DNA from: Allomuricauda sp. CAU 1633
Lineage (GTDB): Bacteria > Bacteroidota > Bacteroidia > Flavobacteriales > Flavobacteriaceae
DNA: 64,000 bases
Reading direction: 5' to 3'
Assembly: GCF_017313225.1 (NCBI RefSeq)
Contig: NZ_JAFLNE010000001.1
Location: forward strand, 248,001 to 312,000
Position numbers and translations under genes: made by a program. The notes under the pieces were generated by a model that worked only from the letters and a program-made list of their open reading frames with translations, did not search any database and was not told where the DNA came from. Of the stretch, positions 52,170 through 60,577 are shown in pieces; the first letter of the stretch is position 1; the number at the start of each line of letters is the position of its first letter.

Positions 52170-53339
52170 TTGAAAAACAAGCAGTTCGAAGATATCCTTA
52201 TTTACTTTTCAAAATCGTTGCTGGGCAAAGAAAATGAGGATGAAATTTTGTGGGACCTTGCCAAAAACTGCATTTCAAAGTTGGGTTTTGTGGATTGTGT
52301 GATCTACCTCATTGATCACGACAACAACCTACTGATTCAAAAAGCGGCTTACGGCCCTAAAAATCCAAAGGATCAGACCTTGTATAAGCCGGTTGAAATT
52401 TCCATTGGGGAAGGAATAACCGGCCATGTGGCAAAGACCGGTGTGGCTGAAATTGTAAATGACACTTCCATGGATCTCCGATATATTAAGGATGATGAGT
52501 TACGACTCTCGGAAATCTGTGTGCCCATTACCTTTGAAAATACTATTTATGGGGTAATCGATTGTGAACATCCCCAAGTGGACTTCTTTAATCCACATCA
52601 TCTAAAAATGCTTTCGGCCATAGCATCCATTTGTGCCATAAAGATCAAAAGTGTTCGGGCTACAAGAGCCCTATTGGACGAACAGGACCGACTTTATAAA
52701 ATAAAGGAAGAAATGCTGGAACTGAAACTAAAAGCCTTGAACTCACAGATGAACCCGCATTTTGTGTTCAATGCTTTAAACGCCATTCAATATTTTGTTG
52801 CCTCCGAAGAAAAAAGAATGGCTATGGACTACTTGTCTACATTCAGTAAGCTAATCCGGTTTTATCTAAAGCGCATAGAGCATGATACCGCTGTTCTGTC
52901 CGAGGAAATAGAGATGCTACATGGCTATCTCAAACTTCAAAAACTTCGGTATGATGGCTGGTTTGAATATTCCATCAACACCGAGTCGAGTCCAAAGCTG
53001 ATGAACGATGCCATTATTCCTTCTTTTATAATCCAGACCCTTTTTGAAAACATCATAGAGAAAGCCATGTCAAACACTGAAAAAGACCATGTTTTTGATG
53101 TTGCCTTTGCAGTCTCAGAAAGTGCTGTTACCATAAATGTTCATCACCAACGTCCAAGCACAGGTTCCAACATAGCCAGCGAACCCGAATACAGGGAAGG
53201 AATTTTAAAATGGCAGGATCATGTAAGGCTTCTAAATGCAGTAAAAAACTACCATATCACCAATGATGTTTCCATTACGGACAATAATGAGCTATATGAG
53301 AGTAGGATCTCCATAAAACTTCCCAACCTCAACCTATGA
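52170..53339 (+). CDS. GAF and LytS-type (HisKA_7TM-less) sensor kinase with degenerate ATPase
   Basis: 389 aa; TTG start at 52170, as no in-frame ATG occurs before residue 101. N-terminal GAF domain (about residues 20-160, IGEGITGHVAKTG, ICVPITFENTIYGVIDCEH). A coiled linker (DEQDRLYKIKEEMLELKLKAL) leads to a LytS/His_kinase domain with the histidine in NSQMNPHFVFNALNAI. The N box reads LFENIIEKAMSN and the usual G box is not seen. Probably a pseudokinase or altered kinase that senses through GAF. No LytTR response regulator follows. Overlaps plsC convergently by 11 nt. Confidence 0.85.
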   Translation: MKNKQFEDILIYFSKSLLGKENEDEILWDLAKNCISKLGFVDCVIYLIDHDNNLLIQKAAYGPKNPKDQTLYKPVEISIGEGITGHVAKTGVAEIVNDTSMDLRYIKDDELRLSEICVPITFENTIYGVIDCEHPQVDFFNPHHLKMLSAIASICAIKIKSVRATRALLDEQDRLYKIKEEMLELKLKALNSQMNPHFVFNALNAIQYFVASEEKRMAMDYLSTFSKLIRFYLKRIEHDTAVLSEEIEMLHGYLKLQKLRYDGWFEYSINTESSPKLMNDAIIPSFIIQTLFENIIEKAMSNTEKDHVFDVAFAVSESAVTINVHHQRPSTGSNIASEPEYREGILKWQDHVRLLNAVKNYHITNDVSITDNNELYESRISIKLPNLNL

Positions 53340-54063
53340 GTTCATTCAATATAACCTCTCTTACTTCTTCCCTAAGCGTTGATTTGTCTTCTTCTGAAAG
53401 AATTCCCGTTTCAAAGAATCGATGCACTTTGGCACGAATCCTTCCGGGCCCTCCGCTAAAAAAAGTAAATGAAAATCGCTCCTTATTATCATAAAAGGTA
53501 ATGGGCACCACAGGAATCTTATGGGCAATGGCCATTTTAAAGGCTCCATCCTTAAATTCATCCAAAACAACGTGTTCTTCGGGCACACCTCCTTCAGGAA
53601 ATATGCAAATACTCAATCCTTGATCCAATCTTCGTTGTGCCCGCCTGTACACTCCTGTTCGGCTTTTAATATTATCCCTATCCACCATAATGCACACCCG
53701 TTTGTAGAAAAATCCAAAAACGGGAATTTTCACTAACTCTTTTTTTCCCACAAATACGAACGGGTTTTTGCTCACCACCAGCATCAACATAATATCCAAC
53801 ATACTGGCATGGTTGGCCACCAACATATAGCTTTTGCCTTTTTCCATATGTTGCTCCCGTTCTATTTTGGGAATACAACCCATCCCGTACAATATGGGTT
53901 TGGCCCAAAAGTTCCTTGCCGTCCAAAAAAATTGGGGATAGGTTTGTTCCGAAAAGGTCAAAAGCAACAAAATGGGAAAAAACACAAAAATGGGAATGGC
54001 CACAAGCAGATAAAACCAAACCCGGTACAACACCTGACCTATGCTTTTTATGATACGGAACAT
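53329..54063 (-). CDS. plsC: 1-acyl-sn-glycerol-3-phosphate acyltransferase
   Basis: 244 aa. Acyltransferase motif I NHASMLD (HX4D) near residue 84 and motif III FPEGGVPE are intact, with an N-terminal hydrophobic helix (residues about 12-36). It makes phosphatidic acid from lysophosphatidic acid at the inner membrane. Short for the family but complete. Confidence 0.92.
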   Translation of the reverse strand: MFRIIKSIGQVLYRVWFYLLVAIPIFVFFPILLLLTFSEQTYPQFFWTARNFWAKPILYGMGCIPKIEREQHMEKGKSYMLVANHASMLDIMLMLVVSKNPFVFVGKKELVKIPVFGFFYKRVCIMVDRDNIKSRTGVYRRAQRRLDQGLSICIFPEGGVPEEHVVLDEFKDGAFKMAIAHKIPVVPITFYDNKERFSFTFFSGGPGRIRAKVHRFFETGILSEEDKSTLREEVREVILNELIG

Positions 54064-54197
54064 ACACTAAAAGTAGCTTTTTTGCACGGCTTTGGAAACA
54101 AAGAATGTTCAACCTTCGACTAACGGTATAAAAGTAGCCGTTTCAACTTTTTTTTTTATAGAACGTGGTTGCTTACTTTTACGGACAAAATTTAAGC

Positions 54198-55166
54198 ATG
54201 GCCCGAATTCTGACCGGAATCCAAAGTACTGGAACGCCCCACTTGGGAAATATCTTGGGAGCAATCCAACCTGCCATTGAAATGGCGCAAAATCCCAAAA
54301 ACGATTCGTTTCTTTTTATTGCGGATATGCATTCCCTTACCCAAATTAAAGATGGGGAACTTTTGCGAAGCAATACCTATGCCATTGCATCGGCTTGGTT
54401 GGCCTTTGGTTTGGATATTGACAAAACGGTTTTTTATCGCCAAAGCGATGTGCCTCAAACGGCGGAATTGGCTTGGTACCTGAGTTGCTTTTTCCCTTAC
54501 CAGCGGTTGACCTTAGCCCACTCCTTTAAGGACAAGGCAGACCGCTTGGAAGATGTGAATGCCGGACTGTTCACCTATCCCATGCTTATGGCCGCAGATA
54601 TTTTGTTATATGATGCCGATATAGTTCCCGTAGGGAAAGACCAACTCCAACATTTGGAAATGACCCGAGATGTGGCCGCCCGTTTCCATAATCAAATGGG
54701 AGAAACCTTTGTGATACCCGAGGCCAAAGTGCATGAACAAACCATGTATGTTCCGGGAACCGATGGTGAAAAAATGAGCAAAAGCCGTGGAAACCTTATC
54801 AACATTTTTCAACCAGATAAAAAGTTACGCAAACAGATTATGGGTATTGTTACGGACAGCACGCCCATGGAAGAACCCAAAGACCCAAGCAATGATAATG
54901 TATTTGCTCTTTATAAACTGTTGGCCAACCAAGAGCAGATTGAGGAAATGAGTGCCAATTATTTAGCAGGAAATTATGGGTACGGGCATGCCAAACAGGC
55001 CTTGTACGAGCTTATTCTGGAAAAATACCAAGAACCCCGCGAAAAGTTCGACTACTACATGGATAACTTGAACGAGGTGGATGAAGCCCTTGCCGTTGGT
55101 GCCGAAAAAGCTAAAAAAGTGGCCAATGGGGTGCTAGAAAGGGTACGGGAGAAATTGGGGTACTAA
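54198..55166 (+). CDS. trpS: Tryptophan--tRNA ligase
   Basis: 322 aa from ATG 54198; a longer frame begins at 54165. HIGH motif variant TPHLGN and KMSKS motif (GEKMSKSRGN) of class I synthetases, with the TrpS core (PYQRLTLAHSFKDKADR). It charges tRNA-Trp. Divergent from plsC. Followed by the repeat elements at 55177-55398. Confidence 0.97.
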   Translation: MARILTGIQSTGTPHLGNILGAIQPAIEMAQNPKNDSFLFIADMHSLTQIKDGELLRSNTYAIASAWLAFGLDIDKTVFYRQSDVPQTAELAWYLSCFFPYQRLTLAHSFKDKADRLEDVNAGLFTYPMLMAADILLYDADIVPVGKDQLQHLEMTRDVAARFHNQMGETFVIPEAKVHEQTMYVPGTDGEKMSKSRGNLINIFQPDKKLRKQIMGIVTDSTPMEEPKDPSNDNVFALYKLLANQEQIEEMSANYLAGNYGYGHAKQALYELILEKYQEPREKFDYYMDNLNEVDEALAVGAEKAKKVANGVLERVREKLGY

Positions 55167-55176
55167 TCCTCCTTTT

Positions 55177-55270
55177 TGTCATTCTGAACCGAAGCCACGC
55201 GGAGGTGAAGAATCTCATGTAATATATACTACAGACATTTTAGAGATGCTTCGCTATGCTCAGCATGACA
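55177..55270 (+). repeat. REP-like element copy A1
   Basis: Starts TGTCATTCTGAACCGAAG and ends CTCAGCATGACA; the ends TGTCAT/ATGACA are inverted. Internal GAAGAATCT and GATGCTTCGC stretches are shared with copy A2. Confidence 0.8.
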
Positions 55271-55291
55271 AACTGTAAATACGATAGCAAT

Positions 55292-55398
55292 TGTCATTCT
55301 GAATCGAAGCAACGCGAAGACGAAGAATCCCACATAATACATACGGCAGAGATGCTTCGCTGCCTGCCCGTCCAGTCAGGTGGGCGCTCAGCATGACA
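55292..55398 (+). repeat. REP-like element copy A2
   Basis: Same order and orientation as A1, but with an inserted hairpin module (CCTGCCCGTCC...GGTGGGCGC) that is also found near 37630. Ends at ATGACA, 4 nt before the GIY-YIG stop codon. Confidence 0.8.
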
Positions 55399-55401
55399 TT
55401 C

Positions 55402-55719
55402 TTATTTAAAAAGAAATTTCCCTTCCAAAAAATCCATATTTGGATTCGCTGTTTTTATTAGTTCCAACTTTTTTGCCCTAATCCAACCTTTTATTTCCTT
55501 TTCACGAGTAATGGCATCTTGCACCCAGGTATACTTTTCATAATAGAGCAAGTGCTTGCATTTGTACTTGGCGGCAAAAGTTTTTTTCATCAATTGAATA
55601 TTCTTCTTATGCTCCAATAATCGCCTTGATAGATTATTGGTCACGCCAGTATACAAAACAGTCTTATTCCTGTTCGTTAAAATGTAAACATAGTACGTAT
55701 GCCACCCTTCTATATACAT
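55402..55719 (-). CDS. GIY-YIG nuclease family protein
   Basis: 105 aa. YYVYILTNRNKTVLYTGVTN, where YVYIL stands for GIY and LYTG for YIG, then LSRRLLEHK with the catalytic arginine region and EKEIKGWIRAKKLELI with the catalytic glutamate. This is the small UPF0213/YhbQ-like group, a stand-alone nuclease domain. REP-like elements lie on both sides: A1/A2 after its 3' end and an inverted copy 14 nt upstream of its ATG. A link between nuclease and repeats is inferred. Confidence 0.9.
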   Translation of the reverse strand: MYIEGWHTYYVYILTNRNKTVLYTGVTNNLSRRLLEHKKNIQLMKKTFAAKYKCKHLLYYEKYTWVQDAITREKEIKGWIRAKKLELIKTANPNMDFLEGKFLFK

Positions 55720-55732
55720 TTGGTCTTTTAAT

Positions 55733-55759
55733 AGATTCTTCGTTTCACTCAGAATGACA
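55733..55759 (-). repeat. REP-like element fragment in inverted orientation
   Basis: AGATTCTTCGTTTCACTCAG, then AATGACA: on the minus strand TGTCATTCTGAGTGAAACG..., the same start as A1 and A2, so the GIY-YIG gene is bracketed by opposed copies. Confidence 0.75.
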
Positions 55760-55773
55760 TTTCAATTCATAAT

Positions 55774-56880
55774 TCAGATTGCTTCAAACAACTTACCGGG
55801 TAATGGACGGATCACACCCTTCATTTCCATGCCCAAAAGTGTGGAGGAGGTTTTAAAAATGGGCAGATTACATGCCAAAGCCACGGTGTCCAATAGTTGT
55901 TTCCCGTTCAACTGCAAGTACGAGTAGATTGACTGTTCTGTTTCATCCAACTCGATGAACAACTGCTTTTGCACTGCAGGTTCCTCCTTTTTCTCCTCTA
56001 AATCCCATCCCAAAAGATAAACCAGCTCTGCTGCTGATGTTAATAAATGGGCTTTTTGTCGCTTTATAAGATCATTGCAGCCTTTACTGAATTTGTCGGA
56101 GTATCTCCCCGGCACGGCAAACACTTCTCTATTATACCCATTGGCCAAATCCGCGGTGACCAAACTGCCTCCTTTTTCAGCTGATTCTACCACCAAGGTG
56201 GCCTCACTGATTCCAGCGATAATCCGATTGCGTTTTAGGAAGTTTTCCCGGTCAGGGTTGCTGGTACTCCAAAATTCAGTAAGAAACCCACCGTTCTGTT
56301 CCATTTTCGAGGCAAATTTTTTATGTGCTTTCGGATAAATTTGATTCAGACCATGCGCCAAACAGCCTATAGTTTGTAATCCATGATTTATAGCCGCTTT
56401 TTGGATGGTGATGTCCACCCCATAGGCAAATCCACTTACGATAATGGGGTTCAATGGGGCAATCTCCTCAATAAATGCTTCGCAAAATGTACTCCCGTAG
56501 TTGGTAATGTTTCGGGTGCCCACCACACTAATGATCTTTTTTTGATTGAGATTAATATCCCCCCTTTGAAAAAGTAAGATGGGACCATCCGCACAATGCT
56601 TCAGGTAGTAGGGATAGTCTTCGTCCATAAAGTAGGATACGGCAATATTTTCTTTGGATATAAACTGATACTCCATTTCGGCCTTATCCAAATACGCAGA
56701 ATCATACAGTCCGTTCAAAGTGAATCTCCCTACCCCATCAATTTTTAAAAGGTGTTGCTTTTTTTATTCAAAAACAGCCGTTGGACTGCCACAATGTGCA
56801 ATTAATTTTTTTGCGGTAACATCCCCAATATTTGGGATGGCCTGCAAGCGCAGCGCCGCAATAATTTCAGGTTCAGTCAT
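55774..56880 (-). pseudogene. dprA: dprA interrupted by an in-frame TAA
   Basis: ATG 56880 opens MTEPEIIAALRLQAIPNIGD (helix-hairpin-helix type domain). At 56766-56764 a TAA stops the frame after 38 codons (PTAVFE then stop), and the same frame continues KKQHLLKIDGVG into the complete Rossmann-type DprA domain: ISVVGTRNITNYG, IIVSGFAYGVDI, LAHGLNQIYPKAHKK, LKRNRIIAGISE, ESAEKGGSLVTAD. DprA loads RecA on incoming DNA in natural transformation. One base change (GAA to TAA) would explain it. The downstream part (TTG 56718) could be translated alone, giving a protein without its N-terminal domain. Confidence 0.85.
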
Positions 56881-56985
56881 TTGATTTGGGCGTCAAAGTT
56901 GTCCACAAAATACAGATTTTCAAATGTTAATAAAAAGTTATCCTGCTTATTTTGTGCTCTTGCTTTTTTTACAATATTTGTGGCT

Positions 56986-57930
56986 ATGCGGATTGACTCC
57001 TACATAGAAAAACTCCTGTTTGAATATAATTGTGTCGTAGTTCCCGGTTTTGGGGCTTTCTTGGCGCATGGAAAATCCGCAGAAATCGATGCAACTACAA
57101 ACACCCTTCTTCCTCCTACCAAGTCGATTTCCTTTAATGCCCAATTGTCCAAAAATGATGGGTTATTGGTATCGCATATCGCTAAGGAAAAAAAGTTGGG
57201 CTATGAAGAATTGCTCCAGGAAGTGGAAGGTGTAGCTGAAGAGTGGAACAAAAAATTGGAGCTTGGTGAGAGTCTGGAACTTTTTGGAATCGGAAAACTC
57301 TGGCTCAACCGAGAACAACGCATTCAATTTCAACCAGAGAACCGGGTCAATTATTTGACTTCGTCTTTTGGATTGTCCTCCTTTGCGGCAACACCGATAC
57401 AGCGTGAGGTATTGAAAGAGGAAGTTGAGGTACTGGAAGAAAAGATTCCATTTATCATCACTCCAGAAAAACGCGAAGAGACTTCATTTAGACCTTGGCT
57501 AAAATATGCCGCCATCTTCCTTTTGGCCATTTCTTTGGGTGTAACCTCATACCGAACCTATGGTGATCTTCAGCAAAAGGAGGTAGCCGCCCAACAAGAT
57601 GCCCAACAAGAGGTTTCCCGTTTGATTCAGGAAGCCACTTTCTTTGAAAGTGATCCTTTGGAACTTCCGGCCATCAACATAAATGTTAGCAAAAAACAAT
57701 TGGGCAAACACCATGTCATCGCTGGTGCTTATCGAATGGAAGAAAATGCTGATAAGCGAGTTGCTCAACTCAAGGAAAAAGGGTTTAGTGCCTTTTATTT
57801 AGGCGTAAACAAATATGGGCTTCACCAAGTGGCTTATGATAGCTTTGAGGATCCCAAAGATGCTTTGGTTTTCTTGAGAAAAGTAAAAGCTACCGAATCC
57901 CGTGATGCATGGTTGCTTTCTGAGAAATAA
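56986..57930 (+). CDS. HU-CCDC81 and SPOR domain protein
   Basis: 314 aa from ATG 56986 (an upstream extension is unlikely). N-terminal part MRIDSYIEKLLFEYNCVVVPGFGAFL is a HU/CCDC81-type module (about residues 1-120), then a membrane helix near residues 173-192 (YAAIFLLAISLGVTSY), then a periplasmic C-terminal SPOR domain (HHVIAGAYRMEENADKRVAQL, AFYLGVNKYGLHQVAYDSF) that binds denuded glycan at the division site. HU-like side in cytoplasm, SPOR outside. Role in division or chromosome-envelope link is inference. Confidence 0.83.
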   Translation: MRIDSYIEKLLFEYNCVVVPGFGAFLAHGKSAEIDATTNTLLPPTKSISFNAQLSKNDGLLVSHIAKEKKLGYEELLQEVEGVAEEWNKKLELGESLELFGIGKLWLNREQRIQFQPENRVNYLTSSFGLSSFAATPIQREVLKEEVEVLEEKIPFIITPEKREETSFRPWLKYAAIFLLAISLGVTSYRTYGDLQQKEVAAQQDAQQEVSRLIQEATFFESDPLELPAININVSKKQLGKHHVIAGAYRMEENADKRVAQLKEKGFSAFYLGVNKYGLHQVAYDSFEDPKDALVFLRKVKATESRDAWLLSEK

Positions 57931-57988
57931 CCCTTCTTTTCTTTAAAACGATACCGCACTTCAATATCTTTGCGCAAAATTACAAGGT

Positions 57989-58498
57989 ATGCGCGCTAAA
58001 ACACCCAGTGAATCACGAACGGTAATGACCGATTTGGTACTCCCCAGCGAAACCAACCCTTTGAACAATCTTTTTGGTGGGGAACTCTTGGCCCGTATGG
58101 ACCGTGCGGCCAGTATTTCGGCCCGTAGGCACAGTAGAAGGATTACGGTGACCGCTTCGGTGAACCACGTAGCTTTTAATCGAGCTGTACCTTTGGGAAG
58201 TGTGGTGACCGTGGAAGCTGCTGTTTCCCGTGCGTTCAAAACCTCCATGGAAATTTTTATTGATGTTTGGATCGAGGACAGATTCACAGGAGAGCGCACC
58301 AAGGCCAATGAGGCCATTTACACTTTTGTGGCCGTGGATGATACTGGAAAACCCACAGAAGTTCCTCCTTTGGAGCCTGAAACTGATTTGGAAAAGGAAC
58401 GTTTTGCCGCGGCCCTTAGACGCAAGCAGTTAAGCTTGGTGTTAGCTGGAAAGTTGAAACCTTCTGAAGCTACAGAATTGAAGGCCCTTTTCCTTTAA
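57989..58498 (+). CDS. Acyl-CoA thioesterase (hotdog fold, YciA-like)
   Basis: 169 aa. NPLNNLFGGELLARMDRAASI is the hotdog helix with the catalytic aspartate region, and VAFNRAVPLGSVVTVEAAVSR continues the fold. It hydrolyses medium- to long-chain acyl-CoA. The C-terminal extension is helical. Overlaps the aldo/keto reductase gene by 4 nt (convergent). Confidence 0.92.
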   Translation: MRAKTPSESRTVMTDLVLPSETNPLNNLFGGELLARMDRAASISARRHSRRITVTASVNHVAFNRAVPLGSVVTVEAAVSRAFKTSMEIFIDVWIEDRFTGERTKANEAIYTFVAVDDTGKPTEVPPLEPETDLEKERFAAALRRKQLSLVLAGKLKPSEATELKALFL

Positions 58499-59343
58499 GC
58501 GTCAAAGCCCAGATTAAACGTATTAGGGTCTGGCCCAAATCTGTGGGATTTGTCCATTGAATCCAAAATTTGTACATCCTCAGGTGCTAATTCAAAATCA
58601 AATATTTGGGCATTGCCTATTATACGCTCTTTCTTTACAGATTTGGGTATGGTAACAACACCTTTTTGCAGGTCCCAGCGAAGTACGATCTGTGCAATGG
58701 ATTTACCATACTTTTCGGCCATGTCTTTCAATAGATCAATTCCAAAAATATTGCCTTGCATCATTGGAGACCAAGCTTCGTATTGAATCCCTTTTTGTGT
58801 ACAAAAATCAATAAGGTCCTGTTGAACCAAATAGGGATGAAATTCCATTTGGTTGACCATGGGTACCACTTCAGCTTCTAGGAGCAAATCTTCTATATGA
58901 TGTTGTAAAAAGTTGCTTATCCCGATGGCCCTCACCCTTTTTTCCTTATAAAGTCGTTCCAATGCCTTCCAAGTGTCTTTGAACTTATCCTTTCCAGGCC
59001 AATGGACCAAGTAGAGATCAAGATAATCCATATTCAATCTTTTCAGACTTGCATCAAAAGCTTTTAAGGTGTTATCATAGCCTTGGTCAGAGTTCCACAC
59101 CTTGCTGGTTATAAATACATCCTTTCTATCCACCGAGCTATCCGCAATTGCCTTTCCAACACCCTCTTCATTTTTGTAAATTGCGGCTGTATCTATGTGT
59201 CGATAACCTGCTTCCAAGGCATATTGCACTGCGTTGATGACCTCTTGGCCTTCTTCGGACTGCCAAACTCCAAGACCAAAATAGGGCATTTGCACACCGT
59301 TGTTCAATTCAAATGTTCCTTGTAGGTTGGTGATTTTTTTCAT
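58495..59343 (-). CDS. Aldo/keto reductase
   Basis: 282 aa. NADPH-dependent TIM-barrel enzyme with catalytic tetrad visible: Asp-Tyr in HIDTAAIYKNEEGVG, Lys in FITSKVWN, His in LYLVHWPG. GISNFLQHHI and IPKSVKKERI (cofactor binding) are typical. Substrate unknown. 3 nt after the EnvC-like gene, so in the same operon. Confidence 0.94.
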   Translation of the reverse strand: MKKITNLQGTFELNNGVQMPYFGLGVWQSEEGQEVINAVQYALEAGYRHIDTAAIYKNEEGVGKAIADSSVDRKDVFITSKVWNSDQGYDNTLKAFDASLKRLNMDYLDLYLVHWPGKDKFKDTWKALERLYKEKRVRAIGISNFLQHHIEDLLLEAEVVPMVNQMEFHPYLVQQDLIDFCTQKGIQYEAWSPMMQGNIFGIDLLKDMAEKYGKSIAQIVLRWDLQKGVVTIPKSVKKERIIGNAQIFDFELAPEDVQILDSMDKSHRFGPDPNTFNLGFDA

Positions 59344-59346
59344 GTG

Positions 59347-60576
59347 TTATAATTGATAAATCCAATCCTCCGGATTCAGCCGATTGGAATCTTGGTATAA
59401 ATAGAATTTCATTTTTGTGGTGCCGTCAGACCGATTGGTATTTATTTCGCCCAACATTTCTTTAGTAGCTACCTTAGCTCCTTTTTCAACATATAATGTA
59501 GACAAATTATAGTACGTGCTAATATAATTTCCGTGTTTTAAAGCCACGGCCCTACCACCTCCTGGAACAGAGAATATAGCGATTACCTCACCTTCAAAAA
59601 TCGCCCTGGCCTTACCGCCCTTGTCAGTAGTGATGGTTACGCCATTGTTGCGGTGTTTTATGCCGGGATACAATTTGTCCGCGTATTCCCCATAGCCTTG
59701 GCTTTTAATTCCTTTTTCAACGGGCCAAATCAGTCGTCCTTTATTCGCCGAAAAATTATCCGCTACCAATTTTGCTTCTGGAGTGAGCGCAAATTTGGCG
59801 CTGCTGGTGTTGCTCTTCCCTGAACTTTTATTGGAGCTGGCTATGGCCGTCCTGATTAATCGCTCAATCTCCCTTTCAATTCTACGGGCTTCATTTTGCT
59901 TTTCTGCTATCGCTGCGGTGTACCGGGCTTCATTTTGTCGAACACTCCTTAGAAGATCTCTTTGCGATTCCACTTCTTTGGACAGCTCGTTCTTTGCTTT
60001 TGTATTTTCGGCAACAAGTTGGTCTTTTTGTTTGCGTTGCTCCACCAAATCCTTGTTTAGTTGTGCCAGTTCTTCCGTTTTTTTGATGATGCCTTCACCT
60101 TGTTTCTTCCGATGTTTGGCATACTGTTGCATGTATTGCAACCGTTTAAAGGCTTGGAAGAAGTTTTCTGCGGAAAGCAAAAACATCAATCTATTGCTTT
60201 GGGACTTATTTTGATATGTTTTTTGAATGAGATTGGCGTAATCCTCCTTCAAAATATTCAAGTCTTCCCGAAGTTTACTGATATTTCTGATGTTGACATT
60301 AATTTGCCTATTAAGTAAATTTGATTGTTGGTTGGTGACACGAATCAACTCTTGGCGGACATTGATTCTGTTGTCCAATGCCTCCATTTGATCTAAAATA
60401 GACCCCTTTTCCTTGCGTTCGGCAAAGAGTAATCTATTGATTTCCTTGATCTCTTCCTGCAACCGTTCTCGTTTGGCCTCAAGTGCCTTTTGTTCGCTGG
60501 TCTGAGCGTAACCAGAAAAAGAAATTATAATCGTAAAAATCAGATAGTAAAGACAATATGAATTTTTATTTATCAT
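59347..60576 (-). CDS. EnvC-like murein hydrolase activator (degenerate M23/LytM)
   Basis: 409 aa. Signal peptide ending SGYAQ; long coiled coil (about residues 25-250, many EKRE-type heptads); C-terminal M23-type fold starting PVEKGIKSQGYGEYADKLYPG. Zinc ligands are lost: the usual H-x3-D segment reads HRNNGVTI and the HxH pair reads YYNLS. EnvC with a dead LytM domain activates amidases instead of cutting. Periplasmic cell-separation factor. Follows DUF4292 by 1 nt gap. Confidence 0.9.
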   Translation of the reverse strand: MINKNSYCLYYLIFTIIISFSGYAQTSEQKALEAKRERLQEEIKEINRLLFAERKEKGSILDQMEALDNRINVRQELIRVTNQQSNLLNRQINVNIRNISKLREDLNILKEDYANLIQKTYQNKSQSNRLMFLLSAENFFQAFKRLQYMQQYAKHRKKQGEGIIKKTEELAQLNKDLVEQRKQKDQLVAENTKAKNELSKEVESQRDLLRSVRQNEARYTAAIAEKQNEARRIEREIERLIRTAIASSNKSSGKSNTSSAKFALTPEAKLVADNFSANKGRLIWPVEKGIKSQGYGEYADKLYPGIKHRNNGVTITTDKGGKARAIFEGEVIAIFSVPGGGRAVALKHGNYISTYYNLSTLYVEKGAKVATKEMLGEINTNRSDGTTKMKFYLYQDSNRLNPEDWIYQL

Positions 60577-60577
60577 A

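Noticed and set aside
55402..55719. REP-associated Y1 transposase
   Set aside because: The motifs are those of GIY-YIG nucleases; no HUH motif or catalytic tyrosine context of Y1 enzymes is seen.
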